A stretch of 10,174 nucleotides of DNA from Actinomyces sp. GTDB taxonomy: Bacteria > Actinomycetota > Actinomycetes > Actinomycetales > Actinomycetaceae. Position numbers and translations under genes: made by a program. Shown piece by piece: positions 1 through 8,083 of this stretch. Numbering within the stretch: position 1 is the first letter of the stretch; every line of letters starts with the position of its first letter. The stretch spans positions 1 through 10,174 of the forward strand of contig DUQT01000054.1 of NCBI GenBank assembly GCA_012837655.1, written 5' to 3'. The notes under the pieces were generated by a model. It made no database searches. It was not told the origin of the DNA and worked only from the letters and a program-made list of their open reading frames with translations.

Positions 1-33
1 GAACCTCCTTTGCTATACCCGGTGGAACCGTAG
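1..33 (+). CDS. C-terminal end of an upstream gene (partial), possibly ftsI/pbp2
   Basis: Only 33 bases lie before the murE ribosome binding site, too few to identify a protein. Frame 1 reads EPPLLYPVEP and stops with TAG at 31-33. I prefer it because a proline-rich, hydrophobic tail of this kind is plausible for an actinobacterial FtsI, the gene expected upstream of murE in this cluster. The other two frames are also open and end close to the murE start: frame 2 stops at 44-46, overlapping the murE ATG as ATGA, and frame 3 stops at 39-41. The choice of frame is therefore a guess, and the gene name rests on conserved gene order, not on sequence. Confidence 0.35.
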   Translation, partial: EPPLLYPVEP

Positions 34-42
34 GGAGCTGAA

Positions 43-1704
43 ATGACTCAACTAAGTGACCTTCGACCGCTTTCGCAACCATCCATCAACCCAAAGGATC
101 TGGTTGCCGCAGTTTCGGCCAAGTTGCTTCGAGAATCTGACGAACCAATTAGGGGTGTCACGCTTGACTCTAAGGATGTCCAAGCTGGCGACCTCTTCGT
201 TGCAATTCCAGGATTCAAGCGGCACGGCGCAGAATTCGCGGGGATGGCAATCGAGGCCGGTGCTGTAGCAGTCGCGTCGGATAAATCCGGCCTCGAAATT
301 GTTGCAAACGAATATCCAAACGTGACCCTGATTGAAGTGGACGATCCGCGAAAGTGGGCGGGACGGGCCGCGGCGTACGTGTGGGGAAATCCTGGGTTTG
401 ACCTCACGATGGTGGGCATCACGGGCACGAACGGGAAGACGACGACCACGCACTTTGTGCACCATGCGCTAACTGAGTTGGTTGGGCCAACGCTCATGAT
501 CGGAACGGTTGGCATCACGCTGGGAAGTACGCACGTTGATTCGGAGCGCACGTCGCTCGAAGCGCCGCTACTGCATCGCATTTTGGCGTGGGCGAAGGAA
601 AAGGGCGCGCAAAACGTCGTCATGGAGGTGTCTTCACACGCCCTGGACTTGCACCGGGTTGAAGGCGTGACCTTTGACATGGCAGCATTCTTGAACCTGC
701 AGCGCGACCACCTGGATTTTCACAAAACCATGGAGGCCTACTTCGCCGCCAAGGCAATGCTTTTTGAGCCAGACCTTGCCATGCGCGGAATAGTTTGCGT
801 AGACGATGAGTGGGGCCAAAAACTCAGCCGTCAAACGTCCATTCCCATTGAGCGCGTTACCACGCACAGCAACATTGACGAGGGCGCAGCTGAGTGGCGC
901 GTTGGATTCCACACTCTGAATAAGACGGATGCGGGAACGGACCTTGAGGTTGCGACTCCGCATGGGGTTGTGAACATGCACTGCCCGCTTCCGGGTGTGA
1001 TTAATGTGCAAAACCAGATGGTTGCGCTGGCTGTCGTGGCTGGTCTGGGACTGCCGGTACAGGAGGTAGCCACAGCGCTGGCCAGCACGCCGCAGGTACC
1101 TGGCCGCATGGAAGTTATCGCCAAGCGCAGTGAAGACACTCCACTGGTGATTGTCGACTTTGCCCACACCCCTGACGCTATGCGCAGTGCCTGCAACGCC
1201 CTCGACCCTGTAACACCCGGACGACTTTGGTGCCTTTTTGGGGCAACGGGGGACTGCGATCGCGGCAAGAGGCCGATTATGGCGGAAGCGGCGGCGCAAA
1301 GTGCGGACGTGGTGATACTCACCGACGATGACATTTACACCGAGGACCCGGCTGCGATTCGAGCTGAAGTTGCAACTGGATTTACGGACGCGGAAATGAG
1401 GGCTCACCAGCTTTGGGAAGACGACAGTCGCGCTCACGCCATTCATGCGGCCGTGCTGGGAGCTTCACCGCAGGACACTGTTTTGATCGCGGGGCGCGGT
1501 CACGAAACTATTCAGATGATCGGTGAGGATCCCCACCCTCTGGATGACCGATTTGAGGCACGCGAAGCTGTCAAAATGAGGGAGCAGGCACGACCTGTTG
1601 ACATGGAGATTTGGGACTCGCCACGGGGAGACGTTCCGAAGTTACGCAACATCCCAAAAACGTGGGAAGATTTGAAGCATCACGATACGACGACGTCTCG
1701 ATGA
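43..1704 (+). CDS. murE: UDP-MurNAc-tripeptide synthetase MurE (diamino-acid-adding ligase)
   Basis: Cytoplasmic ATP-dependent ligase that adds the third residue, a diamino acid, to UDP-MurNAc-L-Ala-D-Glu. The N-terminal domain carries LDSKDVQAGDLFVAIPG (41-57). The central domain has the P-loop GITGTNGKTTT (125-135), EVSSHAL (195-201), DHLDFH (222-227) and the expected carbamylated Lys237 in AAK. The C-terminal domain has DFAHTPDAM (372-380), FGATGDCDRGKR (399-410) and AGRGHE (483-488). The position of the meso-DAP signature DNPR reads DDIY (429-432), so the substrate is probably L-Lys or another non-DAP diamino acid (inference). The usual TTPEAP reads TSLEAP (170-175), and GDRD reads GDCD. 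At 553 residues it is longer than the usual roughly 490-510, because of a polar tail from about residue 515. The ATG at 43 has AGGGAG (32-37) five bases upstream. MurE family membership is certain; the amino acid used is not. Confidence 0.96.
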   Translation: MTQLSDLRPLSQPSINPKDLVAAVSAKLLRESDEPIRGVTLDSKDVQAGDLFVAIPGFKRHGAEFAGMAIEAGAVAVASDKSGLEIVANEYPNVTLIEVDDPRKWAGRAAAYVWGNPGFDLTMVGITGTNGKTTTTHFVHHALTELVGPTLMIGTVGITLGSTHVDSERTSLEAPLLHRILAWAKEKGAQNVVMEVSSHALDLHRVEGVTFDMAAFLNLQRDHLDFHKTMEAYFAAKAMLFEPDLAMRGIVCVDDEWGQKLSRQTSIPIERVTTHSNIDEGAAEWRVGFHTLNKTDAGTDLEVATPHGVVNMHCPLPGVINVQNQMVALAVVAGLGLPVQEVATALASTPQVPGRMEVIAKRSEDTPLVIVDFAHTPDAMRSACNALDPVTPGRLWCLFGATGDCDRGKRPIMAEAAAQSADVVILTDDDIYTEDPAAIRAEVATGFTDAEMRAHQLWEDDSRAHAIHAAVLGASPQDTVLIAGRGHETIQMIGEDPHPLDDRFEAREAVKMREQARPVDMEIWDSPRGDVPKLRNIPKTWEDLKHHDTTTSR

Positions 1705-1728
1705 CACTGGTAGATGGAGAAATAGCTC

Positions 1729-3111
1729 ATGAAGTACACAGCAGACTGGATTGCGCGGGCCGTTGAGGGCCGGCTCGTTGGTGAAGACACCACCGTGACC
1801 GGTGGAGTATTCACCGACTCTCGAGACTGTCAGGATCAGTCGCTGTACGTCGCCCGAATCGGGGAGAGCGCCGATGGGCACGACTACCTGGACTCCGCCG
1901 TAGAGCACGGCGCGGTCGCCGCAATCGTCACCCGAGAAGACGTGGGGCCTGAGAAGCTGACTCGGATCGTGGTTTCTGACGCCACCAAGGCGCTGGGTCT
2001 GCTGGCAAAAGCGCACCTTCGCAAGCTTCGCGACGAAGGGGACATCGACGTAATCGCCATCACCGGTTCGGTTGGAAAGACCACTACGAAGGACCTCACT
2101 GCGGGAATCCTGCAGACGTTTGGTCCGACGATCGCTCCGAAATCTTCATTCAATAACGAGGTCGGAATGCCGCTAACAGTCTTGAGGGCGGACCGACACA
2201 CGCGTTACCTGGTGCTTGAGATGGGCGCTTCTGGCCCGGGACACCTGCAGTATCTGACGCAGATTGCACCACCCGACATTGCGGTGGAACTAGCTGTTGG
2301 TCGCGCACACCTGGGCGGATTTGGCTCGGTGCCTGCACTTGCCCACGCCAAGGCTGAACTCGTGGAGGGCTTGGCAAAGGGCGGCACCGCGATTTTGAAT
2401 CGGGACGACCAAAACGTTTACAACATGTCCTCACTTGCAAACGGCCCAGTTGTGTACTTCTCGGCAACCGGCAAGTCCGGCGCAGACGTTAGGGCAACCC
2501 ACATCAAACTTGATGAGAACTCCTGCCCCGCATTCGATCTGGAGGCAGGCGATGTGCTGAAGAGGGTGCACCTGGGACTGGTTGGTCGCCACCAGGTGTC
2601 CAATGCGCTCGCTGCGATCAGCGTGTGCCTGACACTTGGCCTGGATTCTGCCCGCGTCGTTGAAACCCTGAATAGCTTGCGTGCACAAAGCCCGCACCGC
2701 ATGCATGTTTTTGAAGCTGAAGGGGCCACCTTCATAGATGACTCCTACAACGCGAACCCTGATTCCATGAAGGCCGGACTTGAGGTCCTGGGACGCCTGG
2801 GTGAGCGCGGAAATCGCCGCATCGCGGTGCTTGGCGTCATGCTGGAACTTGGGAAAGCTTCAGCATCCCTGCACCGTGAAGTTGGTCGCCTAGCCGACGA
2901 AGCTCGCGTTGACGTGCTTATCACCGTTGGCGAGGGCGCAGAACCGATAGCCGAACCTCTGCGAGGTAAGGCTGACATCCACCACTTTGAGACCGCGAAG
3001 GAGGCCGGTGACCTGCTTCGGAATTTGGTTCAGCCCGGTGACTTCGTATTCTTGAAGGGGTCAAACGGCTCGGGCGTTTGGAAGATCGCAGACGAGTTTT
3101 CTGCTGTATAA
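1729..3111 (+). CDS. murF: UDP-MurNAc-tripeptide:D-Ala-D-Ala ligase MurF
   Basis: Cytoplasmic ATP-dependent ligase that adds the D-Ala-D-Ala dipeptide to UDP-MurNAc-tripeptide, completing the soluble pentapeptide precursor. Visible motifs in order: TDSRDCQDQSLYVA (29-42) in the UDP-binding domain, P-loop TGSVGKTTTKD (112-122), NNEVGMPLTVL (142-152), EMGASGPGHL (164-173), HAKAELVEGL (206-215) with the candidate carbamylated Lys208, NRDD (224-227), GRHQVSNALAA (286-296), DDSYNANP (337-344), LGVMLELG (368-375) and HREVG (382-386). The length of 460 residues is normal. Two family positions differ: the usual N-[IV]-G-x-AHL reads AVGRAHL (189-195), and the C-terminal KGSR reads KGSN (443-446). The start ATG follows GGAGA (1716-1720) with an 8-base spacer, 24 bases after the murE stop, so it is co-transcribed with murE. 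Confidence 0.97.
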   Translation: MKYTADWIARAVEGRLVGEDTTVTGGVFTDSRDCQDQSLYVARIGESADGHDYLDSAVEHGAVAAIVTREDVGPEKLTRIVVSDATKALGLLAKAHLRKLRDEGDIDVIAITGSVGKTTTKDLTAGILQTFGPTIAPKSSFNNEVGMPLTVLRADRHTRYLVLEMGASGPGHLQYLTQIAPPDIAVELAVGRAHLGGFGSVPALAHAKAELVEGLAKGGTAILNRDDQNVYNMSSLANGPVVYFSATGKSGADVRATHIKLDENSCPAFDLEAGDVLKRVHLGLVGRHQVSNALAAISVCLTLGLDSARVVETLNSLRAQSPHRMHVFEAEGATFIDDSYNANPDSMKAGLEVLGRLGERGNRRIAVLGVMLELGKASASLHREVGRLADEARVDVLITVGEGAEPIAEPLRGKADIHHFETAKEAGDLLRNLVQPGDFVFLKGSNGSGVWKIADEFSAV

Positions 3112-3132
3112 CATTCAACCGGAGGATAAGAA

Positions 3133-4221
3133 GTGGTAGCCATAGTTGTTGCGACGGCCGTTTCACTAGTCGTCGCACTGTTCGGCACCAGAGCTTTCAT
3201 TGGGCTCCTCGTTCGTAAGAACTACGGTCAGTTCATCCGCCAGGATGGGCCAACCCAGCACTTTACGAAGCGTGGAACCCCAACGATGGGCGGTGTCGTC
3301 ATCATCGCGGCATCCGTCATCGGGTGGCTTGTCGGACACTTGGCTATCGGAGCGTGGCCGGACCTGTCGTCCAGCCTGCTCATGTTCCTCTTCATCGGCC
3401 TAGGCATAGTCGGATTCCTAGACGACTACATCAAGATCAAGAACCAGCGCTCACTTGGCCTGAACCCGGCGGCAAAGATTCTTGGCCAGCTAACTATTGG
3501 AACCGTGTTTGCAGGGCTTGCGTTAAGCTTCCCCGATGCGCGTGGCAATACTCCGGCCTCGACGAAAATATCTATCGTGCGCGACCTGGACTGGGCTGAT
3601 CTGGCGTTTGCCGGTGGCGCGCTGGGCGTAATCCTGTTCATCTTGTGGGCGAACTTCCTGGTTACGGCGTGGTCCAACGCGGTGAACCTGACGGATGGCC
3701 TGGACGGACTTGCGACGGGTGCGTCCATGTTCGTCTTTGGTGCTTACACGATCATTGCGATCTGGCAGTACTACCAGTCCTGCGCTGTGCAGATCACGAA
3801 TATTAACGTCTGTTATGAAGTCAGAGACTCCGTCGGCCTGGCGGTGGCATCCGCTTCAATCGTTGGAGCAGCATTCGGGTTCCTGTGGTGGAACGCAGCG
3901 CCCGCGCAGATCTTTATGGGCGACACGGGATCCCTGGCACTGGGTGGCGCTCTGGCGGGACTTTCAATCCTGACTCACACTCAGTTCCTGGCAGTCATCA
4001 TCGGTGGCCTGTTCGTTGTCATCGTGATGTCCGATGTCATCCAGATTGGCGTCTTCAAAATGACTGGTAAACGAGTCTTTAGAATGGCACCGCTACATCA
4101 CCACTTCGAACTTCTGGGATGGAAAGAAATCACGATCGTGATCCGGTTCTGGATTATCGCAGGACTGTTCGCCGTGGTTGGCCTGGCCCTGTTCTACGGG
4201 GAGTGGGTGGCCAGGCTATGA
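3133..4221 (+). CDS. mraY: Phospho-MurNAc-pentapeptide transferase MraY
   Basis: Integral membrane enzyme that transfers phospho-MurNAc-pentapeptide from UDP to undecaprenyl phosphate, making lipid I on the cytoplasmic face. About ten hydrophobic segments can be placed (roughly 2-24, 51-70, 78-98, 112-130, 155-175, 193-212, 233-253, 265-284, 286-303, 333-356). The cytoplasmic signatures are intact: GPTQHFTKRGTPTMGG (39-54), FLDDYIKI with the Asp pair 97-98, NLTDGLDGLATG (185-196), MGDTGSLALGG (262-272) and MAPLHHHFELLGW (318-330). The length of 362 residues is typical. The only two cysteines, 217 and 227, lie in the predicted outer loop between segments 6 and 7. The start is GTG, preceded by a strong GGAGGA (3121-3126) with a 6-base spacer. 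The last codon overlaps the murD start as ATGA. Confidence 0.97.
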   Translation: MVAIVVATAVSLVVALFGTRAFIGLLVRKNYGQFIRQDGPTQHFTKRGTPTMGGVVIIAASVIGWLVGHLAIGAWPDLSSSLLMFLFIGLGIVGFLDDYIKIKNQRSLGLNPAAKILGQLTIGTVFAGLALSFPDARGNTPASTKISIVRDLDWADLAFAGGALGVILFILWANFLVTAWSNAVNLTDGLDGLATGASMFVFGAYTIIAIWQYYQSCAVQITNINVCYEVRDSVGLAVASASIVGAAFGFLWWNAAPAQIFMGDTGSLALGGALAGLSILTHTQFLAVIIGGLFVVIVMSDVIQIGVFKMTGKRVFRMAPLHHHFELLGWKEITIVIRFWIIAGLFAVVGLALFYGEWVARL

Positions 4222-5702
4222 GCGACTGGCTCCAGTCAAACATTGCCGTAATCGGTCTTGGCCGGTCCGGTAGGGCAGCCTTTGACGCGCTGGCAGAACT
4301 GGGCGCCAAGCCGATCGGATTCGACCGCAACGAACCCGCAGAATACGCCGCATTTGCCGAGAATCCTGAACAGTTCGTCATCGGCACCGATGACGCTCAG
4401 GTAGAAGCGCTGCGCAGCGGTAACTTCGACCTGGTCGTTGTTTCCCCAGGAATACCCCCGCACTCACCCGTATTTGAAGCCAGCAACGCCCTCGGACTTG
4501 AAATTTGGGGCGAAGTCGAACTTGCATGGCAGATTCAAAAACACCTTGGCAAAGACATATCCTGGCTGACCGTCACGGGAACGAACGGGAAAACGACGAC
4601 TGTTGGACTGCTCGGGTCGATTTTGAAAGCGGCGAATATCCCGTCTGCGGTTGTTGGCAACGTTGGTAATCCAATCGTGTCGACAATCATGCACGAGGAC
4701 GTTTCTGCGCTTGCTGTTGAGCTGTCTAGCTTCCAGTTGTTCACGACTCGCTCCGTGGAGCCGGTGGCGTCGGTGTGTTTAAACGTGGATTCTGACCACC
4801 TGGACTGGCATGAAACGGTTGAAAATTACGTCGCTGCGAAGGCGCGAGTGTATGAGAACACTCGGGTGGCGTGCGTGTATGACGCGAATGACCTGGATAT
4901 TGAGAACATGGTCGCGCAGGCCGACGTCATCGAAGGTGCACGTGCGATCGGATACACGTTTGACGTGCTGGCCGTATCCCAGGTGGGGATTGTTGAAGAC
5001 TTTTTTGTAGATCGCGCGTTTGTGCCGAATAGGCACACGGAGGCGCTCGCGGTCGCGGCGATTTCAGATCTGGCGCACTTTGCGGGTCCGCACCCGTCGA
5101 AGGCGATCATTGAGGATGCACTGGCAGCGATCGCGCTCGCACGCGCACTGTCGGCCTCCGGAGCCGGCTTCGAGATTGATGAAGATGCGATCACTGCCGG
5201 ACTTCGCAACTACCAGCCGGCGGGGCATCGTCGCGAAATCGTTGCTGAAAATGTTGCAGACATGACGTGGATTGACGACTCTAAGGCCACGAATGCACAC
5301 GCTGCCGCGGCCTCACTGGCAGGGTTCCCACCGCGCAGCGTCATCTGGATTGCCGGCGGCGACGCGAAAGGACAGGATTTCCACGCCCTGGTGCGCGAAG
5401 TTGAGCCTGTATTGCGTGGCGTCGTAGTTATCGGAGCCGACCCAAGTACAGTTACAAACGCGCTTCAAGATGTCGCTCCGAACATTCCACACGTCGTCGT
5501 TGATGGTCACGAAGACTGGATGTACAGCGTCGTCAACGAGGCCGTGGCACTGTCGCGGCCAGGGGACACGGTTGTACTCGCACCGGCGTCTGCGTCGTGG
5601 GATCAGTTCAAGAGCTATGCCGAACGCGGGGAGGTGTTCCGCGCGGCAGTCAAGAAGCTTGACGAGGCGTGGAAAGCCCAGATGGATGGGGGAGGACAGT
5701 GA
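4218..5702 (+). CDS. murD: UDP-MurNAc-L-Ala:D-Glu ligase MurD
   Basis: Cytoplasmic ligase that adds D-Glu to UDP-MurNAc-L-Ala. The 494-residue product has the N-terminal Rossmann motif GLGRSGRA (13-20), SPGIPPHSP (76-84), P-loop TGTNGKTTT (120-128), ELSSFQL (168-174), NVDSDHLDWH (189-198), candidate carbamylated Lys208 in AAKARVYENT, GHRREIV (336-342), DDSKATNAHAA (353-363), GGDAKGQDF (380-388) and LAPASASWDQFKSYAERG (454-471). The frame is open upstream to 4119, but those 33 codons lie inside mraY and match nothing in MurD. The ATG at 4218 overlaps the mraY stop as ATGA, has purine-rich GGGTGG (4205-4210) upstream, and places the Rossmann motif where the family has it, so I chose it. The last codons contain the ftsW ribosome binding site. 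Confidence 0.96.
   Translation: MSDWLQSNIAVIGLGRSGRAAFDALAELGAKPIGFDRNEPAEYAAFAENPEQFVIGTDDAQVEALRSGNFDLVVVSPGIPPHSPVFEASNALGLEIWGEVELAWQIQKHLGKDISWLTVTGTNGKTTTVGLLGSILKAANIPSAVVGNVGNPIVSTIMHEDVSALAVELSSFQLFTTRSVEPVASVCLNVDSDHLDWHETVENYVAAKARVYENTRVACVYDANDLDIENMVAQADVIEGARAIGYTFDVLAVSQVGIVEDFFVDRAFVPNRHTEALAVAAISDLAHFAGPHPSKAIIEDALAAIALARALSASGAGFEIDEDAITAGLRNYQPAGHRREIVAENVADMTWIDDSKATNAHAAAASLAGFPPRSVIWIAGGDAKGQDFHALVREVEPVLRGVVVIGADPSTVTNALQDVAPNIPHVVVDGHEDWMYSVVNEAVALSRPGDTVVLAPASASWDQFKSYAERGEVFRAAVKKLDEAWKAQMDGGGQ
5686..5701 (+). promoter_or_regulatory. Ribosome binding site and GTG start that set the ftsW N-terminus
   Basis: The stretch GATGGGGGAGGACAGTG at the end of murD contains a run of Shine-Dalgarno-like purines (5688-5696) followed by GTG at 5699, whose last two bases begin the murD TGA stop (GTGA). 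The same frame has an earlier GTG at 5669 with no good purine box. The overlap arrangement matches the mraY-murD and murC-ftsQ junctions, so 5699 is preferred. The 3-base spacer measured from GGAGG is short, but the G-rich box extends further upstream. Confidence 0.6.
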
Positions 5703-6916
5703 TTGCGAAACTCAAGGCACGTATTCCCCAGATTGAATTTCGCTCAAACAAGACTGACGATCCGCCATCACCGGTAACCACCTACTACCTGATCCTGGTT
5801 CCGGTGATCAGTCTTATAGTCGTCGGTTTCATCATGGTGTTCTCCGCATCCACAGTGCGGGTTATTTCGCAGGGGGAAAACCCCTACTTTGCCTACATCC
5901 GCAACCTGGTGATTATGGCGTTTGGCGTAATCGGGCTTGTCATTTCGATGCGGATCCCAGAAAAGACCTGGAAGGCAGTGACACTGCCCGTATTTCTGGC
6001 AACCCTGGTCATGCAGTTCGCGGTTATCACGCCCCTGGGCGTGGAATCAGGTGGTAACACGAACTGGATCATGATTCCGGGTATCCCGTTCGTAATCCAG
6101 CCCTCGGAAGCACTGAAACTTGGAATGGCCCTCTTTATTGGGTGGGTGCTAACCAAATCAACAATCGATTCAACCAACCCGGTTCACGTTGGCGTGAATG
6201 TAGGTATTCCGCTCGCGATCGCCCTCGGCGGCGTCATGCTGGGGCACGACCTGGGCACCGCCCTCATATTTGTTGCGCTGGCGGTTGGCGCTCTAGCGGC
6301 CGCAGGCGTGCCGGGCAAGTGGTTCGCAATAGTTGGGGGAGTGGGCGCCCTGTTTGTGGGGTTTGCTCTATTTAGTAACCAGTCTCGGTTGCACCGCGTC
6401 ATTAGTGTTTTGCCGGGCTTTAGGGAGCCGCCCAACACGTCGGCTCCGGAACAGGGCGACCACGCGCTGTGGGCGCTGGGGTCAGGTGGTTTGACGGGTG
6501 TTGGCCCGGGAGCTTCAAAGGAAAAGTGGAACTACCTGGCAGAAGCGCACACAGACTTCATTTTCGCGATCCTGGGTGAGGAACTGGGTCTGATTGGGAC
6601 GATGTTCGTTGTGATCGCGTTTGGCGTTATGGTGTACGGGTTTTATCGCCTGATTATGAACCACCGCTCCGATTACGCGCGGATCGTGACAGGTGCGATA
6701 GGCATGTGGATTGGCTCCCAGGCGCTGGTCAACATGGGGGCTGTAGTTGGACTAACTCCGATCATTGGCGTGCCGCTGCCCCTGATTTCGACTGGCGGTT
6801 CCGCTTTTGTCGCAACCTGTGTAGCTCTGGGCATAGTATTGAGTTTCGCCCGGCGCGACACTGGGATGGAAAAAGCCTTCGGGATTCGCACACTGCTGCG
6901 TGATCCCAGGAAATAG
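5699..6916 (+). CDS. ftsW: SEDS-family septal peptidoglycan polymerase FtsW
   Basis: Polytopic membrane glycosyltransferase of the SEDS family. It polymerises lipid II at the septum together with a class B PBP (FtsI). From the GTG at 5699 the protein has 405 residues: a short basic cytoplasmic tail, then about ten membrane segments starting near residue 29. Family motifs: MVFSAS (46-51), GNTNWI (119-124), IQPSEALKL (133-141), GHDLGTALIF (182-191), ALGSGGLTGVGPG (259-271), AEAHTDFIFAILGEELG (281-297) with the conserved catalytic-site Asp286, and GLTPIIGVPLPLISTGGSAF (351-370). The usual LPEAH reads LAEAH here. The position between murD and murG indicates FtsW, not RodA. The protein is full length with an intact C-terminal RDPRK tail. 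Confidence 0.95.
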   Translation: MIAKLKARIPQIEFRSNKTDDPPSPVTTYYLILVPVISLIVVGFIMVFSASTVRVISQGENPYFAYIRNLVIMAFGVIGLVISMRIPEKTWKAVTLPVFLATLVMQFAVITPLGVESGGNTNWIMIPGIPFVIQPSEALKLGMALFIGWVLTKSTIDSTNPVHVGVNVGIPLAIALGGVMLGHDLGTALIFVALAVGALAAAGVPGKWFAIVGGVGALFVGFALFSNQSRLHRVISVLPGFREPPNTSAPEQGDHALWALGSGGLTGVGPGASKEKWNYLAEAHTDFIFAILGEELGLIGTMFVVIAFGVMVYGFYRLIMNHRSDYARIVTGAIGMWIGSQALVNMGAVVGLTPIIGVPLPLISTGGSAFVATCVALGIVLSFARRDTGMEKAFGIRTLLRDPRK

Positions 6917-6928
6917 TGAGGAGACCAA

Positions 6929-8083
6929 ATGATTTCCCGATTTGCAGGTGCCCGCGTACTGCTTGCAGGCGGAGGCTCCGCAGGACACGTGAACCCACTA
7001 CTTGCAGTAGCTGCCGCTTTGAAAGATCGCGGTATTGAAGCTGAAGCACTGGGAACCTCACAGGGACTTGAAAGCGACCTGGTTCCAGAAGCTGGTCTCA
7101 AGCTAAACACCATCCAGAAAGTCCCCGCTCCCCGTCGCCCAAACAAGGCGGCGCTTCGCTTCCTTCCCGATCTACGCCAGACCGTTAAGGACGTCGAAAA
7201 AATCATTGAGGAGGGCGGAATCGAGGCCGTAGTTGGCTTTGGCGGATACGTTTCGGCTCCGGCATACCTGGCTGCCCGCAACCTGGGTGTTCCTGTTGCG
7301 ATTCACGAACAGAACGCACGCCCGGGACTGGCGAACAAGCTGGGCGCCCGTTTTGCAGATGCCGTGGGAGTCACCTTTGAAAACACTCCGCTAAAGGCAC
7401 GCAAGGGAATAACTGAAACTGTGGGCCTGCCTTTGCGTCCGCAGATCCAGGAACTGGCAAGGCAGCGAACCACAGTTGAGTCACGCGTGGAGAGCCGCGA
7501 GAAAGCTGCACGAGCACTCGGCCTGGATCCGCGCAATCCAATCATGCTGATCACGGGTGGCTCGCTTGGAGCTAAGAAACTAAACGACGTGATGGTAGGT
7601 TCAGCCGACGCATTCCAGGACCGCCACCAGATCATTCACCTGACCGGAAAGGGCAAGTCGGAAGGCATGGAAGAAGCCGTGCGAAAGTCCGGCTTCAAGG
7701 GAACCTGGATCATCAAAGAATACGCAACCGACATTGAGAACCTGTTCGCAGCGGCCGACCTGGTCGTCAGCCGATCCGGAGCAGGCATGGTCGCCGAACT
7801 GACCGCGCTAGGTCTGCCCGCCGTATACGTGCCCCTACCCATCGGCAACGGAGAACAGCGCCTCAACGCCACCGAACAGTACGAAGCCGGCGGCGCACTC
7901 ATCTTCCCCGACAAAGATTTCAACGACCACATCGTCCGAACCCACATCGCACCGCTCCTAGACTCCGGCGACCGCCTAGCAAAAATGGCAAACAACTCAC
8001 GCAGGCTGGGTCGCATCGACGCCTCCGAGCGCATGGCCGACATCGTCGAAGCAGTCCTCTCACCAAAACTCGGAGTCCACTAG
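6929..8083 (+). CDS. murG: Lipid I GlcNAc transferase MurG (lipid II synthase)
   Basis: GT28-family, membrane-associated GT-B fold enzyme that transfers GlcNAc from UDP-GlcNAc to lipid I on the cytoplasmic face, giving lipid II. Motifs: glycine-rich GGGSAGHVNP (14-23), GFGGYVSAPAYLAA (103-116), IHEQNARPGLANKLGA (125-140), GGSLGAKKLND (210-220, where many homologues have GGSQGA), SRSGAGMVAELTALGLP (281-297) and GNGEQRLNA (307-315) at the UDP-GlcNAc site. The length of 384 residues is slightly above the usual 355-370. A polar, charged stretch at about 174-195 (QELARQR to REKAARAL) forms the linker between the two domains. The ATG at 6929 follows AGGAG (6919-6923) with a 5-base spacer, 12 bases after the ftsW stop. 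The TAG stop shares one base with the murC GTG start. Confidence 0.97.
   Translation: MISRFAGARVLLAGGGSAGHVNPLLAVAAALKDRGIEAEALGTSQGLESDLVPEAGLKLNTIQKVPAPRRPNKAALRFLPDLRQTVKDVEKIIEEGGIEAVVGFGGYVSAPAYLAARNLGVPVAIHEQNARPGLANKLGARFADAVGVTFENTPLKARKGITETVGLPLRPQIQELARQRTTVESRVESREKAARALGLDPRNPIMLITGGSLGAKKLNDVMVGSADAFQDRHQIIHLTGKGKSEGMEEAVRKSGFKGTWIIKEYATDIENLFAAADLVVSRSGAGMVAELTALGLPAVYVPLPIGNGEQRLNATEQYEAGGALIFPDKDFNDHIVRTHIAPLLDSGDRLAKMANNSRRLGRIDASERMADIVEAVLSPKLGVH

Noticed and set aside
634..1446. Long open frame of 270 codons on the - strand inside murE
   Set aside because: It is antisense to a well-conserved murE, shows no recognisable motif, and is the kind of shadow frame expected in GC-rich coding DNA.
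4119..4217. 33-codon upstream extension of the murD frame
   Set aside because: It lies wholly inside mraY, resembles no MurD N-terminus, and the ATG at 4218 has the ATGA overlap and places the Rossmann motif correctly.
5669..5698. Alternative earlier GTG start for ftsW
   Set aside because: It would overlap murD by 34 bases and lacks a good purine box, whereas GTG at 5699 has both the box and the GTGA overlap.
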